Source: Paenarthrobacter nitroguajacolicus (GTDB lineage Bacteria > Actinomycetota > Actinomycetes > Actinomycetales > Micrococcaceae). Taken from it: 64,000 nucleotides of DNA. The notes below the pieces were generated by a model. That model was given only the letters and a program-made list of their open reading frames with translations. It had not been told where the DNA came from and searched no databases. The stretch lies in the NCBI RefSeq assembly GCF_029952445.1, contig NZ_JAQPPK010000011.1:1-64000 (forward strand). Reading direction: 5' to 3'. Below, piece by piece: positions 56,308 to 64,000 of the stretch. Numbering within the stretch: position 1 is the stretch's first letter; every line of letters begins with the position of its first letter. Made by a program: the position numbers and the translations under genes.

Positions 56308-56353
56308 CAGGAAAACGGATACTCTCTCTGCGTTGTGCAGTAGTCTGCCAGCT

Positions 56354-57190
56354 GTGACCGTTGAAGTGCCCTACCTGCCGCTGCCGCCCAGCCAGTCCAA
56401 CATCCGCTACCTGCACGGCCCGGACTCGACAGTGCAGCGCGGGGTGCCTGCCGGCCAAGCGCTCGAGTTCGAATGGAACTCGAGCACGCGCTACCCGGGA
56501 ACCTCGAGGAAATTCTGGGTTCATGTGCCTGCACAATACGATCCTGCCGTACCGGCCGCGCTAATGGTGTTCCAGGACGGGCGCCTGTATCTGGATCCGG
56601 AAGGGGACGTCCGTGGTGGCATCGTGCTCGACAACCTCATCCATCAAGGCCACATCCCTGTCACCATCGGGTTGTTCGTAGACCCCGGAGTGGTTGCTGA
56701 TACCGGAAATTCGAAGAACCGGAATGTCGAATACGACGCATTCGACGACCGCTACGTCACCTTTCTCCTGACAGAAGTCATCCCGCAGGTTGCCGAGCGG
56801 TACTCGATCTCCGAAGACCCGGAAAGCTGGGGAATCTGCGGCGGCAGCAGCGGCGGGAACTGCGCCTTCACAGCCGCATGGCTACGTCCCGATAAGTTCC
56901 GCCGCGTCGTTGGCTTCCTGTCCAGCTTCGCGCAGATGCCAGGCGGCAACCCCTACCCCCGGCTGCTGGCCGCCTCGCCTCCGAAGCCGATAAGGATCTT
57001 CCTGCAGGCGGGCCACCGCGACCTGAACTGGAACCGGCCACATCACAATTGGCTGGCAAACAATCTTCGGGTGGCTGCCGCCCTTGCTGAAGCCGGATAC
57101 GACTTTCGCTTCGTCCAGGGAGACGGCGGCCACAGCCCTAACCACGGGGGCGTACTTCTTCCCGACGCACTCCGCTGGATCTACAGCTGA
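56354..57190 (+). CDS. Esterase (enterochelin-esterase/Fes-like alpha/beta-hydrolase)
   Basis: GTG at 56354 (MTVEVPYLPLPPSQSN) gives 278 residues. The core is ALMVFQDGRLYL, WGICGGSSGGNCAF (Ser165 as nucleophile) and a C-terminal DGGHSPNHGG with the candidate His. This matches the putative esterase/Fes type that cleaves siderophore esters or acyl chains. No signal peptide. It is 46 bp after the short hypothetical gene. Confidence 0.8.
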   Translation: MTVEVPYLPLPPSQSNIRYLHGPDSTVQRGVPAGQALEFEWNSSTRYPGTSRKFWVHVPAQYDPAVPAALMVFQDGRLYLDPEGDVRGGIVLDNLIHQGHIPVTIGLFVDPGVVADTGNSKNRNVEYDAFDDRYVTFLLTEVIPQVAERYSISEDPESWGICGGSSGGNCAFTAAWLRPDKFRRVVGFLSSFAQMPGGNPYPRLLAASPPKPIRIFLQAGHRDLNWNRPHHNWLANNLRVAAALAEAGYDFRFVQGDGGHSPNHGGVLLPDALRWIYS

Positions 57191-57397
57191 CCCAAAGCCA
57201 GGGTCGGCCTGGTCCTGTCGTACTGGTTGACCGGTCCATGTAGCTGTCCGAGACCCCCGCGCGTAAGCGTTAACCCCTTCGGGTACCCCCGCGGGTTTGC
57301 TCCCAATCTCCTTGTTATTTTGCACCGGGGGGCGCCTGCCCCTCGCAGTCTCAGCTGCAGAACAGCCCTGTCCTGCAGCGTTCGCAAGGGGGAATAC

Positions 57398-58687
57398 TTG
57401 AACAGCAAGAGCAAGCTGTGGCCCACAGCCGTCGGCGTCACCGCCGTATCGGCACTGGCGATCGGCCTCGTGGCCGCGCCGGCCGCAAACGCAGCACCCA
57501 CCGATGTTATTTCGGTGGGCAGCGGACAGATCATCGACGGGTCTGTCCTGGCACTTCCAAACTTCGCCAGCCTCGCATCCAATGGCGCAGCGACTGCCCA
57601 GCAGATCGGCACACCGCCGAGCGGACCGGCAGTCATTGAAAACAACACTCCGCTGGACCTCAGCGCCGTGTTCGGCGTCGTGAATGTGGGCGCGGGCAAC
57701 ATTCCGCTGCTCCAGAACAACGGCATCATCCAGGTTGGCGCTGTCAGCCAGTACGGCAAGGCCGTCAACGACGGTTCCTCGGAAGCATTCTCCGGTACCG
57801 TGAGCGGCGCTCCCGGTCTGGTGACCTTGCCCGCCGGCCTTCCGTCGAACGGCGACCCGTCCATCCCGGCAGCCCGCGTCAGCCTCGGCACTGCAGCCAT
57901 CCTCGGCGGCACCGACCTGGTCAACGTCAACCTTCAGGTGGCAACCCTCGCGGCAGCAGCCAAGAAGGACCAGGGCTCAGCACCCCAGGGAGCCTACTCA
58001 CTGGCCGGCGTTTCCGCTGAAGTTGGCGGCACGGTCATCGGCGGCGTCGCAGGCACCATCAGCACCGCCATCAACACCGCCAACGCCGTCCTGACCCCCT
58101 TGGGCGTCACGGTGGCCAACCCGGTAGCCGGCGGCACCATCTCCATCACCGAGGCAGACCTTCTGGCCGTTGCCGGCGTTGCAGACCTGAACTCCCTGCC
58201 CGCCGGAACCGACCTGATTTCCTTCCTCCCGCAGGCTGTTGCCAACAAGCTGACCTCTCTTGTGAGCAGCACGCTGGCAACCGCCACCACTGCGGTGAAC
58301 GGCCTCGGCCCCATCGCCCAGATCGCGGCCGGACCGGCCCTGGCCCTCCTGAGCACAACCTTGAACGGTGTCACCGGCGCAGTCGCTTCCAGCGTCGTGG
58401 CTCCTTTGAGCACCGCACTGACAGCCCTGGTTTCGGCCAAGGTCAACGTCCAGGAAACCGCACCGTCGGGCGCCTTTACCCAGCGCGCCCTGCAGATCGC
58501 TGTTGCCGGCGGCTCCATCGCCACGGTCAACCTCGCCAACGCAACTGTCGGACCCAACCTTGACGCAGCGGCGATCCCGCTGGTCAACACCGACACCATG
58601 GCCATCAGCGGTGGCGTGGCCCTCCTGGCACTGCTCACCTGGCTGTTCGTCCGCTCGCGCCGCCGCACCGCGGTAGCTGCTGCCTGA
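57398..58687 (+). CDS. Secreted choice-of-anchor G-like surface protein with C-terminal transmembrane tail
   Basis: TTG at 57398 with GGGGGAA upstream (MNSKSKLWPTAVGVT) gives 429 residues: an N-terminal signal peptide ending near AANA-AP, an Ala/Gly/Thr/Val-rich body with repeated beta-like segments (VNVNLQVATLAAAA, TISTAINTANAVLTPLG) and a C-terminal hydrophobic helix followed by RSRRRTAVAAA. There is no LPXTG motif, so the tail may be read by the exosortase-family protein encoded downstream. The family call, choice-of-anchor G, is by resemblance. It starts the surface-assembly cluster. Confidence 0.75.
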   Translation: MNSKSKLWPTAVGVTAVSALAIGLVAAPAANAAPTDVISVGSGQIIDGSVLALPNFASLASNGAATAQQIGTPPSGPAVIENNTPLDLSAVFGVVNVGAGNIPLLQNNGIIQVGAVSQYGKAVNDGSSEAFSGTVSGAPGLVTLPAGLPSNGDPSIPAARVSLGTAAILGGTDLVNVNLQVATLAAAAKKDQGSAPQGAYSLAGVSAEVGGTVIGGVAGTISTAINTANAVLTPLGVTVANPVAGGTISITEADLLAVAGVADLNSLPAGTDLISFLPQAVANKLTSLVSSTLATATTAVNGLGPIAQIAAGPALALLSTTLNGVTGAVASSVVAPLSTALTALVSAKVNVQETAPSGAFTQRALQIAVAGGSIATVNLANATVGPNLDAAAIPLVNTDTMAISGGVALLALLTWLFVRSRRRTAVAAA

Positions 58688-58727
58688 TCGCCCCGGCGAC
58701 CAGGTAACGGCGAAAGGAGAACTGTCA

Positions 58728-58910
58728 ATGTACGGCAATAACTGGACCGCAGGCGGCACGGCCGCCGGCGGTACCACGCTGGCTGTCACCGGTGCCCCAA
58801 CCCTTGGTTGGGTCATCCTGGTGGGGGTTGCCTTGCTGATTGCCGGTTTTGTGGTCCTGCGCAACAGCAGGCTCAAAGCCGCAAAGCGGGGAACAGATCC
58901 CAACCCGTAA
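58728..58910 (+). CDS. 60-residue protein consisting mainly of a LAVTG sorting tail
   Basis: ATG 58728 has a strong AAAGGAGAA about 8 bases upstream. Residues 1-17 are Gly/Thr/Ala/Asn-rich, 18-22 are LAVTG, 23-44 are a membrane helix (APTLGWVILVGVALLIAG) and the tail is basic (RNSRLKAAKR). LAxTG followed by a helix and Arg/Lys is the recognition layout of class E sortases. There is no signal peptide and no passenger domain. It is 40 bp after the choice-of-anchor gene. Confidence 0.8.
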   Translation: MYGNNWTAGGTAAGGTTLAVTGAPTLGWVILVGVALLIAGFVVLRNSRLKAAKRGTDPNP

Positions 58911-59001
58911 TACCATCGGCGGGGCGGCCCTCACCGGGCCGTCCCGCCATCCCAATTTTTCCCCTGGGCCTTTCAGGCCAAGCCCCGAACATCGGAACTA
59001 A

Positions 59002-60363
59002 ATGTCGGTACTCGAATCCGCACAGGCACTGGCTTTCGTGCTCCTGGTGGTGTTTCTGTCGTACATCCTGGTGATTCTGGTGCCCTTCCTTCGGCGCAAA
59101 CCCGACCCCGAGGGCGATCCCGACGCGTACTCGTGGCATGTGTTCATTCCGTGCCGGGATGAGGAAGTGGTCATCAGCGAGACCCTTGCATTGCTGCGCA
59201 GGCAATTCCCGCAGGCACACGTCTGGGTTGTCGATGACGACAGCGACGACGCCACCGCGGACATCGTCGATGCCGCATCAGTGTCCGACCCCCTGATCCA
59301 CCTTGTGCGACGCCGGCGACCCCTGGCGCGCACCGGCAAGGGAGACGCACTCAACGCCGCCTACCGTACGCTGGACGCCTGGCTCCCCGCCGACGTCGAC
59401 CGTTCTTCCGTGATCGTCCTGGTGGTCGACGCCGATGGTCACCTGGCTGACAATGCCTTCCGTCAGGCGGCTGGTCCCCTCGCGTTCGGCGACCCGGAAG
59501 TGGGCGCCGCCCAAACCGCCGTCTGGATGTCCAACCTGAAGGACCCCGCCCTTGAGGGCGGTACGGGAAGGCAGCGCTTCAGGAAGTCGTTCGGACGGTA
59601 CCTGGTCCTCATGCAGGACATGGAGTTCCGGACCACCATCGCGGCCATGCAATCACTTCGACGCCACACGCTGACGGTTGGCCTGGGCGGAAACGGGCAG
59701 TTCACGCGGTTATCCGCACTGGATGTGATTGCCAAAACGTCCGGCCAGCCATGGCATGGCGCCCTCCTGGAAGATTACGAGCTCGCCATCCACATCATGC
59801 TTGGCGGCTACAAGACGGTCTACATGCACGATACCCACGTTGCCCAGGAAGCACTGCCGGACCTCCGCCGCCTCCTCACGCAGCGCACGCGTTGGTGCCA
59901 CGGAGGCATGCAGTGCAGCGTCTACCTGAAGCGGATTTTCGAGTCGCCCTACTTCAGCAACGTCGGCGCGATCGAATCCAGCTACTTCCTGGTCCAGCCC
60001 TTCATCCAGATCCTTGGACTGGTCCTGTGGCCCACACTGTTCATCACCATGGTGGCCCAGGGCTCATTGACCATGGGCAGCTTCGGTGCCTGGATCAGTG
60101 CGGCCTGGTTCATCATTCCCCTGATCTTCGCCACGGGCGTGCTGCCCTTTGCCTTGTGGGGTTTGGTGTACCGGAAGCAGGTCACGCCTGAGAAGAACTT
60201 CATGCACGGTGTCCTCTGGGGCTTTGGCTACTGGCTGTACATGTACCAGAACTATGTCACCGTGCTGAGGGCCACTTACCGCCTCATCACGGGTCGGCAG
60301 GGATGGGCAAAGACCCGCCGCAACCAGGAAGCAGACGTCAAACTCCTAGCGAAGGAAGCGTAG
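59002..60363 (+). CDS. Processive family-2 glycosyltransferase (membrane)
   Basis: 453 residues. An N-terminal membrane helix, a GT-A domain with VVDDDSDD (77-83), DAD at 143-145, ED at 257-258 and QRTRW at 294-298 (the QxxRW of processive GT2 enzymes such as cellulose or hyaluronan synthases), then three to four membrane helices. It should polymerise and extrude a polysaccharide. The start is weakly supported by an RBS. The exosortase-family gene begins on its stop codon. Confidence 0.9.
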   Translation: MSVLESAQALAFVLLVVFLSYILVILVPFLRRKPDPEGDPDAYSWHVFIPCRDEEVVISETLALLRRQFPQAHVWVVDDDSDDATADIVDAASVSDPLIHLVRRRRPLARTGKGDALNAAYRTLDAWLPADVDRSSVIVLVVDADGHLADNAFRQAAGPLAFGDPEVGAAQTAVWMSNLKDPALEGGTGRQRFRKSFGRYLVLMQDMEFRTTIAAMQSLRRHTLTVGLGGNGQFTRLSALDVIAKTSGQPWHGALLEDYELAIHIMLGGYKTVYMHDTHVAQEALPDLRRLLTQRTRWCHGGMQCSVYLKRIFESPYFSNVGAIESSYFLVQPFIQILGLVLWPTLFITMVAQGSLTMGSFGAWISAAWFIIPLIFATGVLPFALWGLVYRKQVTPEKNFMHGVLWGFGYWLYMYQNYVTVLRATYRLITGRQGWAKTRRNQEADVKLLAKEA

Positions 60364-60962
60364 TGGCCATGAGCGCCCAAGCCGGCAACATCAGCGTCCC
60401 CACAGGACCGCGGGCAATCCCCGTACGGAAGGCCCGTGGCGGGGGCCTCATCGGACTTGTCTTCATCGCGGCCGCTGCGGCGGCCATGCTCCAGCAAGAG
60501 CACATCCGGTCCGCCGAAGCCTGGCTTATGTCCGTCATTTTCGACGGCGTCCTGGGCGGAGCGTCCTACAGCGTGGACGACATCATCTTCCACAACGTGG
60601 GCGGTGGCCAGCCGTTCGCCCTCCAAGTCACCGGGCTCTGTTCCAGTGCGGTCCTCCTTGCACCGATCGCGGGCCTGGCCGGGATCTTGTTCCTGATGGG
60701 CCGGATTCCCGTATCGCGGCTCATGCCCGCGGCCATCATCGCCCTCGTTATCGTGTGCCTGAGCAACGCCACCCGCTATTTCATGATCGCTGCCGCCCAG
60801 CAAAGTTGGGGCCAGCAGGGATTCGACCTCATGCACCACTTCCTGGGGTCCTTCGTGGTGATTTTCGGGTTCGTGGCCGCCATCATCGTGCTGGTGCGTG
60901 CCGCCGTCGTCCGTAAAGACCGTGCAGCGTCCCGCGGCAAGGGCCGGCGTGCGTCCTCGTAG
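60363..60962 (+). CDS. Exosortase/archaeosortase-family protein
   Basis: GTG at 60363 overlaps the TAG of the glycosyltransferase by one base, with GAAGGA at 60352-60357; ATG 60369 is possible. The 199-residue polytopic protein has the catalytic set of the exosortase family: Cys93 (TGLCSSAVLLAP), Arg138 (NATRY) and His158/159 (DLMHHFLG), on successive helices. Such enzymes cleave PEP-CTERM-type tails and transfer substrates to glycans. Its targets are probably the surface proteins of this cluster. Assignment to a numbered subfamily is not possible here. Confidence 0.85.
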   Translation: MAMSAQAGNISVPTGPRAIPVRKARGGGLIGLVFIAAAAAAMLQQEHIRSAEAWLMSVIFDGVLGGASYSVDDIIFHNVGGGQPFALQVTGLCSSAVLLAPIAGLAGILFLMGRIPVSRLMPAAIIALVIVCLSNATRYFMIAAAQQSWGQQGFDLMHHFLGSFVVIFGFVAAIIVLVRAAVVRKDRAASRGKGRRASS

Positions 60963-61845
60963 CCCGTTCCGAACAGCGGCAGTCCTGGCCGCAATGGTGT
61001 TAACTGGCGGACTTGCCGCCTGCGATCAAGGAAATCCGGGTGTGGGCACGGCAAACCCCGAAACCGGGCTATGCCATGCAGTGCTCTCTCCCGAAGAGTA
61101 CGACGCCACCAGCGAATCCAGCCCGTCCGTAGCGTGTGCAGGGTCGCACACCACCCAAACGTTCCATGTGACAAAACTTTCGGGGCCCTTGGCGAGCCTG
61201 GAAGTACGCCCCAACCAGCAGCAACTCAAGGCTGCCGGGAAAACGCTGTGCACCGTGGAGGCCCTCCGCGGATATCTCTCGGCATCCGACAGGGACGGAA
61301 CCATCGGCTTGGCGGTCACCAGCTACTTCCCAAGCCGGGACGACTGGGCAGCAGGGAGTCGCGCCGTACGTTGTGACGTTGCGGTGACGGACAAGGACGG
61401 AACTCCGCAGGAGACCGGCTTCGACCTGAAGGGAGCCCTGGCCGGACCGAACTCCGCCGCTGTAAGGCTCTGCTACCGGCAGGAAGCCAAAGACGGCGTT
61501 CTTTCCGAAGACGGTATCGATGTGCCGTGCTCCGAACCCCACACGGCAGAGGACATCAGTGCCTGGATTCCGCAGGATGCTTCACTGGCAACGCCTGCGG
61601 AGCGCGAGGCACGCTGCCTTCCCTACGCCCTGGAGTTCCTCTCTATCGAAAACATGCCGGCTGGCATTGTTGTCCAGCCCATCATCCGCACCGTGGGCAC
61701 TGCCCGGACTGTCCGGTGCGCCGTAGCGCCCACGGAAGTGTTGGCACCGGGCCAGTCTCCGGTTTTGGTGACAGGAAGCCTGGCACCGGAGCGAACGCCT
61801 AAAGTGCGCGTGCCTGAAACCGGGGGAGTGGCAAGCAATGGCTGA
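60949..61845 (+). CDS. Lipoprotein with septum-formation-type domains
   Basis: GTG at 60949 (MRPRSPFRTAAVLAAMVL) gives 298 residues and a lipobox LAAC with Cys25; it overlaps the exosortase-family gene by 14 bp. Two similar halves carry paired Cys (GLCHAVL ... VACAGSHTTQTFHV; VRLCYRQ ... VPCSEPHTAEDIS), as in the actinobacterial septum-formation family. It would sit outside the membrane. The tight overlap with the exosortase gene makes co-expression certain, though its job in sorting is unknown. Confidence 0.8.
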   Translation: MRPRSPFRTAAVLAAMVLTGGLAACDQGNPGVGTANPETGLCHAVLSPEEYDATSESSPSVACAGSHTTQTFHVTKLSGPLASLEVRPNQQQLKAAGKTLCTVEALRGYLSASDRDGTIGLAVTSYFPSRDDWAAGSRAVRCDVAVTDKDGTPQETGFDLKGALAGPNSAAVRLCYRQEAKDGVLSEDGIDVPCSEPHTAEDISAWIPQDASLATPAEREARCLPYALEFLSIENMPAGIVVQPIIRTVGTARTVRCAVAPTEVLAPGQSPVLVTGSLAPERTPKVRVPETGGVASNG

Positions 61846-63574
61846 ACACGGATCCGGAAATGCCACGCAACTCCGCGAAGTCGACGGGGTTGTGCAGACA
61901 ACCCAGGAAGCACAGGAAGCCTCCCCAACCTTTGCCCCGGCTCCGGTGCGCGGCCGAAAGGGAACCAGGGCCCGGCCAATTGGCAGCCTGGCACGATACC
62001 TTGCCCGGACCTTCGGCCCCGGCCCCTTGACGTTGGGCTCTGTCCCTGGCGTGGCGATGATCGCCGGACTGGTGTCGGCGGCCATCATGGTGATCCGGTT
62101 GCTGATACCGGAACCCGTGGGCATGGCTGACCAGGGAGACGGACACGGCCTGGTGTGCTCCCTGGGAGTCATGAACCAGCGGCCCTGGGACTACGCCGGG
62201 TTCACCAAATACATTCATCCCGGTTGGGTTCCGCACCAGTTCTTCGGCGAAGGATGCGGCGCCAACGGCACCGGGGAACCTTATTACTCGTCGCAACTGC
62301 TGTTCCTGTGGCTCGGGAAACTGTTGACGCCTTTGCTGGGCTGGGGACCTGGCTTGGATACCCGCGCCGTGGGCATCGTTTGCTGCGTGGTGTTCGGCTT
62401 GCTGATCGCGGCCCTGATCAACGTGCTGCCCGGGCGGACATGGTTCCGCCTCCTCATCGCGGCGCTGGTCACCGGAGTGATGGCGGATGGTGTCTTCGCC
62501 GACTTCTTCGTCTCGCCCTACAGTGAGCCCGCGGCCTTCCTGGGGATCCTGGCGGTATCGGTGGCGTTGCTGAACTACTGGAATGGGCGGGGTCCGCGCT
62601 GGCTTGCGTTGCTGCTGGTTGTCCTTGCCACGGCCTTTACGTTTGCGGCCAAGACACAGATGGTGGCTTGGCTGCCGGTCATCGCCCTTGCGCTGCTCTG
62701 GCAGCCTTGGCGGCGGGGCACAACGGATGGCGGGCCGGTCGCCGTCGACGTTTCCCAGGGTGACGCGCCATTGGCCGACGCCGGCAGGAGACGTCCGCGC
62801 TGGCGCGCGTTGGTACTGCCTGCGACGGCGGTACTGCTCCTCGCAGCGTTTTCCGTGGCCTTCCTCAACGCCCAACCAAAGCGTTTCTCCGAAGTAAACC
62901 TCTACAACGCCGTCTTCGTAGAGCTTCTTCCGTACAGCCCCACCCCTGAAGCGGACCTCGATTGGTTGGGGTTGGATCCGGGTTTCATCAATGCCATGGA
63001 TACCACTATCGCTTCACCGCGTTCGGCGGTTTACAACCCGCGCTACCTACAGTTCCAGGAACAAATCAGCCTGGGCAAGATCGTCGGTTTTTACGCCACA
63101 CATCCCGAACGCCTCGTCACCATGGGCGAACGGGGCATCACTGCCATGCTGACGCCGGAATTGGGCTACGTTGGCTCCTACCTTGAAGGCAGCGAACACG
63201 GCCCCTATGAGAAGGAGCGGCGCTTCCCCGCGGTGTTGGGCTTGTTCAGCGGCCTCAAAGCTGCTCCCGTGGCGTTTGTCGGCATGCAACTGGTGACGCT
63301 TCTGCTTGGCCTTGCGGTCTCCTTCCGGAAGCGAAGCGCCGTGGGGCGTTTGGCGGTCATCCTGGTACTCGGAGGTTGGCTGCAGTTCTGGGCCGTCATG
63401 CTCAACGGAGGGCAAGGCGAGATTTACAAGAACATGATCATCGCGGGCTTCGTGGCCGCACTATGCGTGCCGTTGCTGGTGGCTTTGATCAGTATCCTGG
63501 CCTCGGATCCGGGGAAGGCCTTGGCGCAGAAGCGCAGAGGGCGCCGGGCCAGGGCACAGCGAGCTGTCAGCTGA
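61838..63574 (+). CDS. Polytopic GT-C-like membrane glycosyltransferase
   Basis: 578 residues with 10-12 hydrophobic segments. Just after the first helix the loop carries EPVGMADQGDGHGL (Asp98 and Asp101), a position where GT-C enzymes place catalytic acidic residues; the next loop has FFGEGCGANGTGEPYYSSQ. It overlaps the lipoprotein gene by 8 bp. Related actinobacterial WsfD- or mannosyltransferase-like proteins use polyprenyl-linked sugars. It may supply or attach sugar in the surface system. Confidence 0.7.
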   Translation: MAEHGSGNATQLREVDGVVQTTQEAQEASPTFAPAPVRGRKGTRARPIGSLARYLARTFGPGPLTLGSVPGVAMIAGLVSAAIMVIRLLIPEPVGMADQGDGHGLVCSLGVMNQRPWDYAGFTKYIHPGWVPHQFFGEGCGANGTGEPYYSSQLLFLWLGKLLTPLLGWGPGLDTRAVGIVCCVVFGLLIAALINVLPGRTWFRLLIAALVTGVMADGVFADFFVSPYSEPAAFLGILAVSVALLNYWNGRGPRWLALLLVVLATAFTFAAKTQMVAWLPVIALALLWQPWRRGTTDGGPVAVDVSQGDAPLADAGRRRPRWRALVLPATAVLLLAAFSVAFLNAQPKRFSEVNLYNAVFVELLPYSPTPEADLDWLGLDPGFINAMDTTIASPRSAVYNPRYLQFQEQISLGKIVGFYATHPERLVTMGERGITAMLTPELGYVGSYLEGSEHGPYEKERRFPAVLGLFSGLKAAPVAFVGMQLVTLLLGLAVSFRKRSAVGRLAVILVLGGWLQFWAVMLNGGQGEIYKNMIIAGFVAALCVPLLVALISILASDPGKALAQKRRGRRARAQRAVS

Positions 63575-64000
63575 TCCAGCCATCGATGCTGAGTTGCTTG
63601 CGCAAGCTGATGACATTGCCCAGCTTGATGCCTGCGGTGGCATAGCGCTGCCGGATCCGGTGAAGATGCGCTTTGACGGTTTGTTCGCTGATGCCCATGG
63701 CGTCGGCAACCCCCCGGACGGACAAGGCATCGCTTCCCAGGTACAGTTCGGCGAGCAGTTGCTCCCTGGGTGAGAGAGCGATGCGCGCTGCCGTCCGACC
63801 CTCCGTGCCGGCAGCGACATCGGGATGCAGATATTCCTGGCCGGACGCGGCTGCACGGATTGCCATCTCGGTGTGTTCCGGCCCGGCTGCCTTGGGGACG
63901 TAAGCCAAGGCCCCCGCAGAGCGCACAGCGCCGGCGTCCCAACGGTCCAGAGCCGTTGCCAGGACCACCACGCGCAGGCCGGCCTGGACCAATTGTCGAA
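63567..64000 (-). CDS. LuxR/NarL-family response regulator (5' end outside window)
   Basis: The gene is read on the minus strand and is cut by the window edge. The visible part has the end of a receiver domain (VVVLAT ... ALAYVPKAAG with the conserved Lys) and a C-terminal LuxR helix-turn-helix (LSPREQLLAELYLG ... VRGVADAMGISEQTVKAHLHRIRQRY). It overlaps the convergent GT-C gene by 8 bp. It may regulate the neighbouring surface cluster, but that is inference. Confidence 0.88.
   Translation of the reverse strand, partial: RQLVQAGLRVVVLATALDRWDAGAVRSAGALAYVPKAAGPEHTEMAIRAAASGQEYLHPDVAAGTEGRTAARIALSPREQLLAELYLGSDALSVRGVADAMGISEQTVKAHLHRIRQRYATAGIKLGNVISLRKQLSIDGWIS

Overview
The window is a 64 kb piece of chromosome from a high-GC actinobacterium, most likely a member of the Micrococcaceae close to Arthrobacter or Paenarthrobacter. 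The evidence is two FemX-type interpeptide-bridge enzymes beside a ThrE exporter, a DtxR-type repressor with a DtxR-type box elsewhere in the window, CIRCE-controlled groEL, LytR_C and septum-formation proteins, an XPB helicase, a WXG100 protein and many GTG/TTG starts. Gene density is high and there is no prophage, transposase, CRISPR array or rRNA operon. One tRNA (Arg, CCT anticodon) is present.

Layout. 0-9 kb: the end of L-serine dehydratase, a nonspecific nuclease, a CYTH-domain protein, two tandem FemX-like ligases followed by ThrE, an iron-regulated siderophore-interacting protein, a GC-rich repeat patch, uracil-DNA glycosylase, a DUF3263 plus LytR_C pair and a cold-shock protein. 9-20 kb: groEL behind two CIRCE elements, an RNase HI-DUF4440 fusion, a WXG100 protein, a two-component system, a divergent LysE/LysG pair and a membrane-anchored multicopper oxidase. 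20-29 kb: an XPB helicase with a helicase-associated protein, a CspA-like protein with DUF3027, an MFS transporter, SerC and a DtxR-family repressor. 29-33 kb: three secreted cell-wall hydrolases, the first two each preceded by a c-di-AMP (ydaO-yuaA) riboswitch, then an HNH protein. 33-39 kb: a molybdenum-cofactor and formate-dehydrogenase-like block (MobA fusion, MoeA, FdhF/YdeP-like, FdhD). 39-50 kb: a GH38 alpha-mannosidase, a polar amino-acid ABC importer, an HTH/membrane-protein pair divergent from an ABC-F protein with an apparent transcription attenuator, an ABC exporter, a NUDIX hydrolase and a DUF6314 protein.

50-57 kb: a tRNA, a DUF998 membrane protein, and a tightly overlapping three-gene operon (possible EspG-like protein, a WXG-alpha/beta-hydrolase fusion, a lipoprotein) that looks like a type VII secretion effector module. 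It is followed by a membrane protein, an inositol-phosphatase-like enzyme and an esterase. 57-64 kb: a surface-assembly cluster comprising a choice-of-anchor G-like secreted protein, a 60-residue protein that is little more than a LAVTG sorting tail, a processive GT2 glycosyltransferase, an exosortase/archaeosortase-family protein, a septum-formation-type lipoprotein and a polytopic GT-C-like protein, with a convergent LuxR-type regulator cut by the window edge.

The most unusual items are the exosortase/GT2/LAVTG cluster, the WXG-hydrolase/lipoprotein operon, the ABC-F leader with a micro-ORF abutting a terminator hairpin, and the paired c-di-AMP riboswitches. All function calls come from reading motifs; no database search was run.
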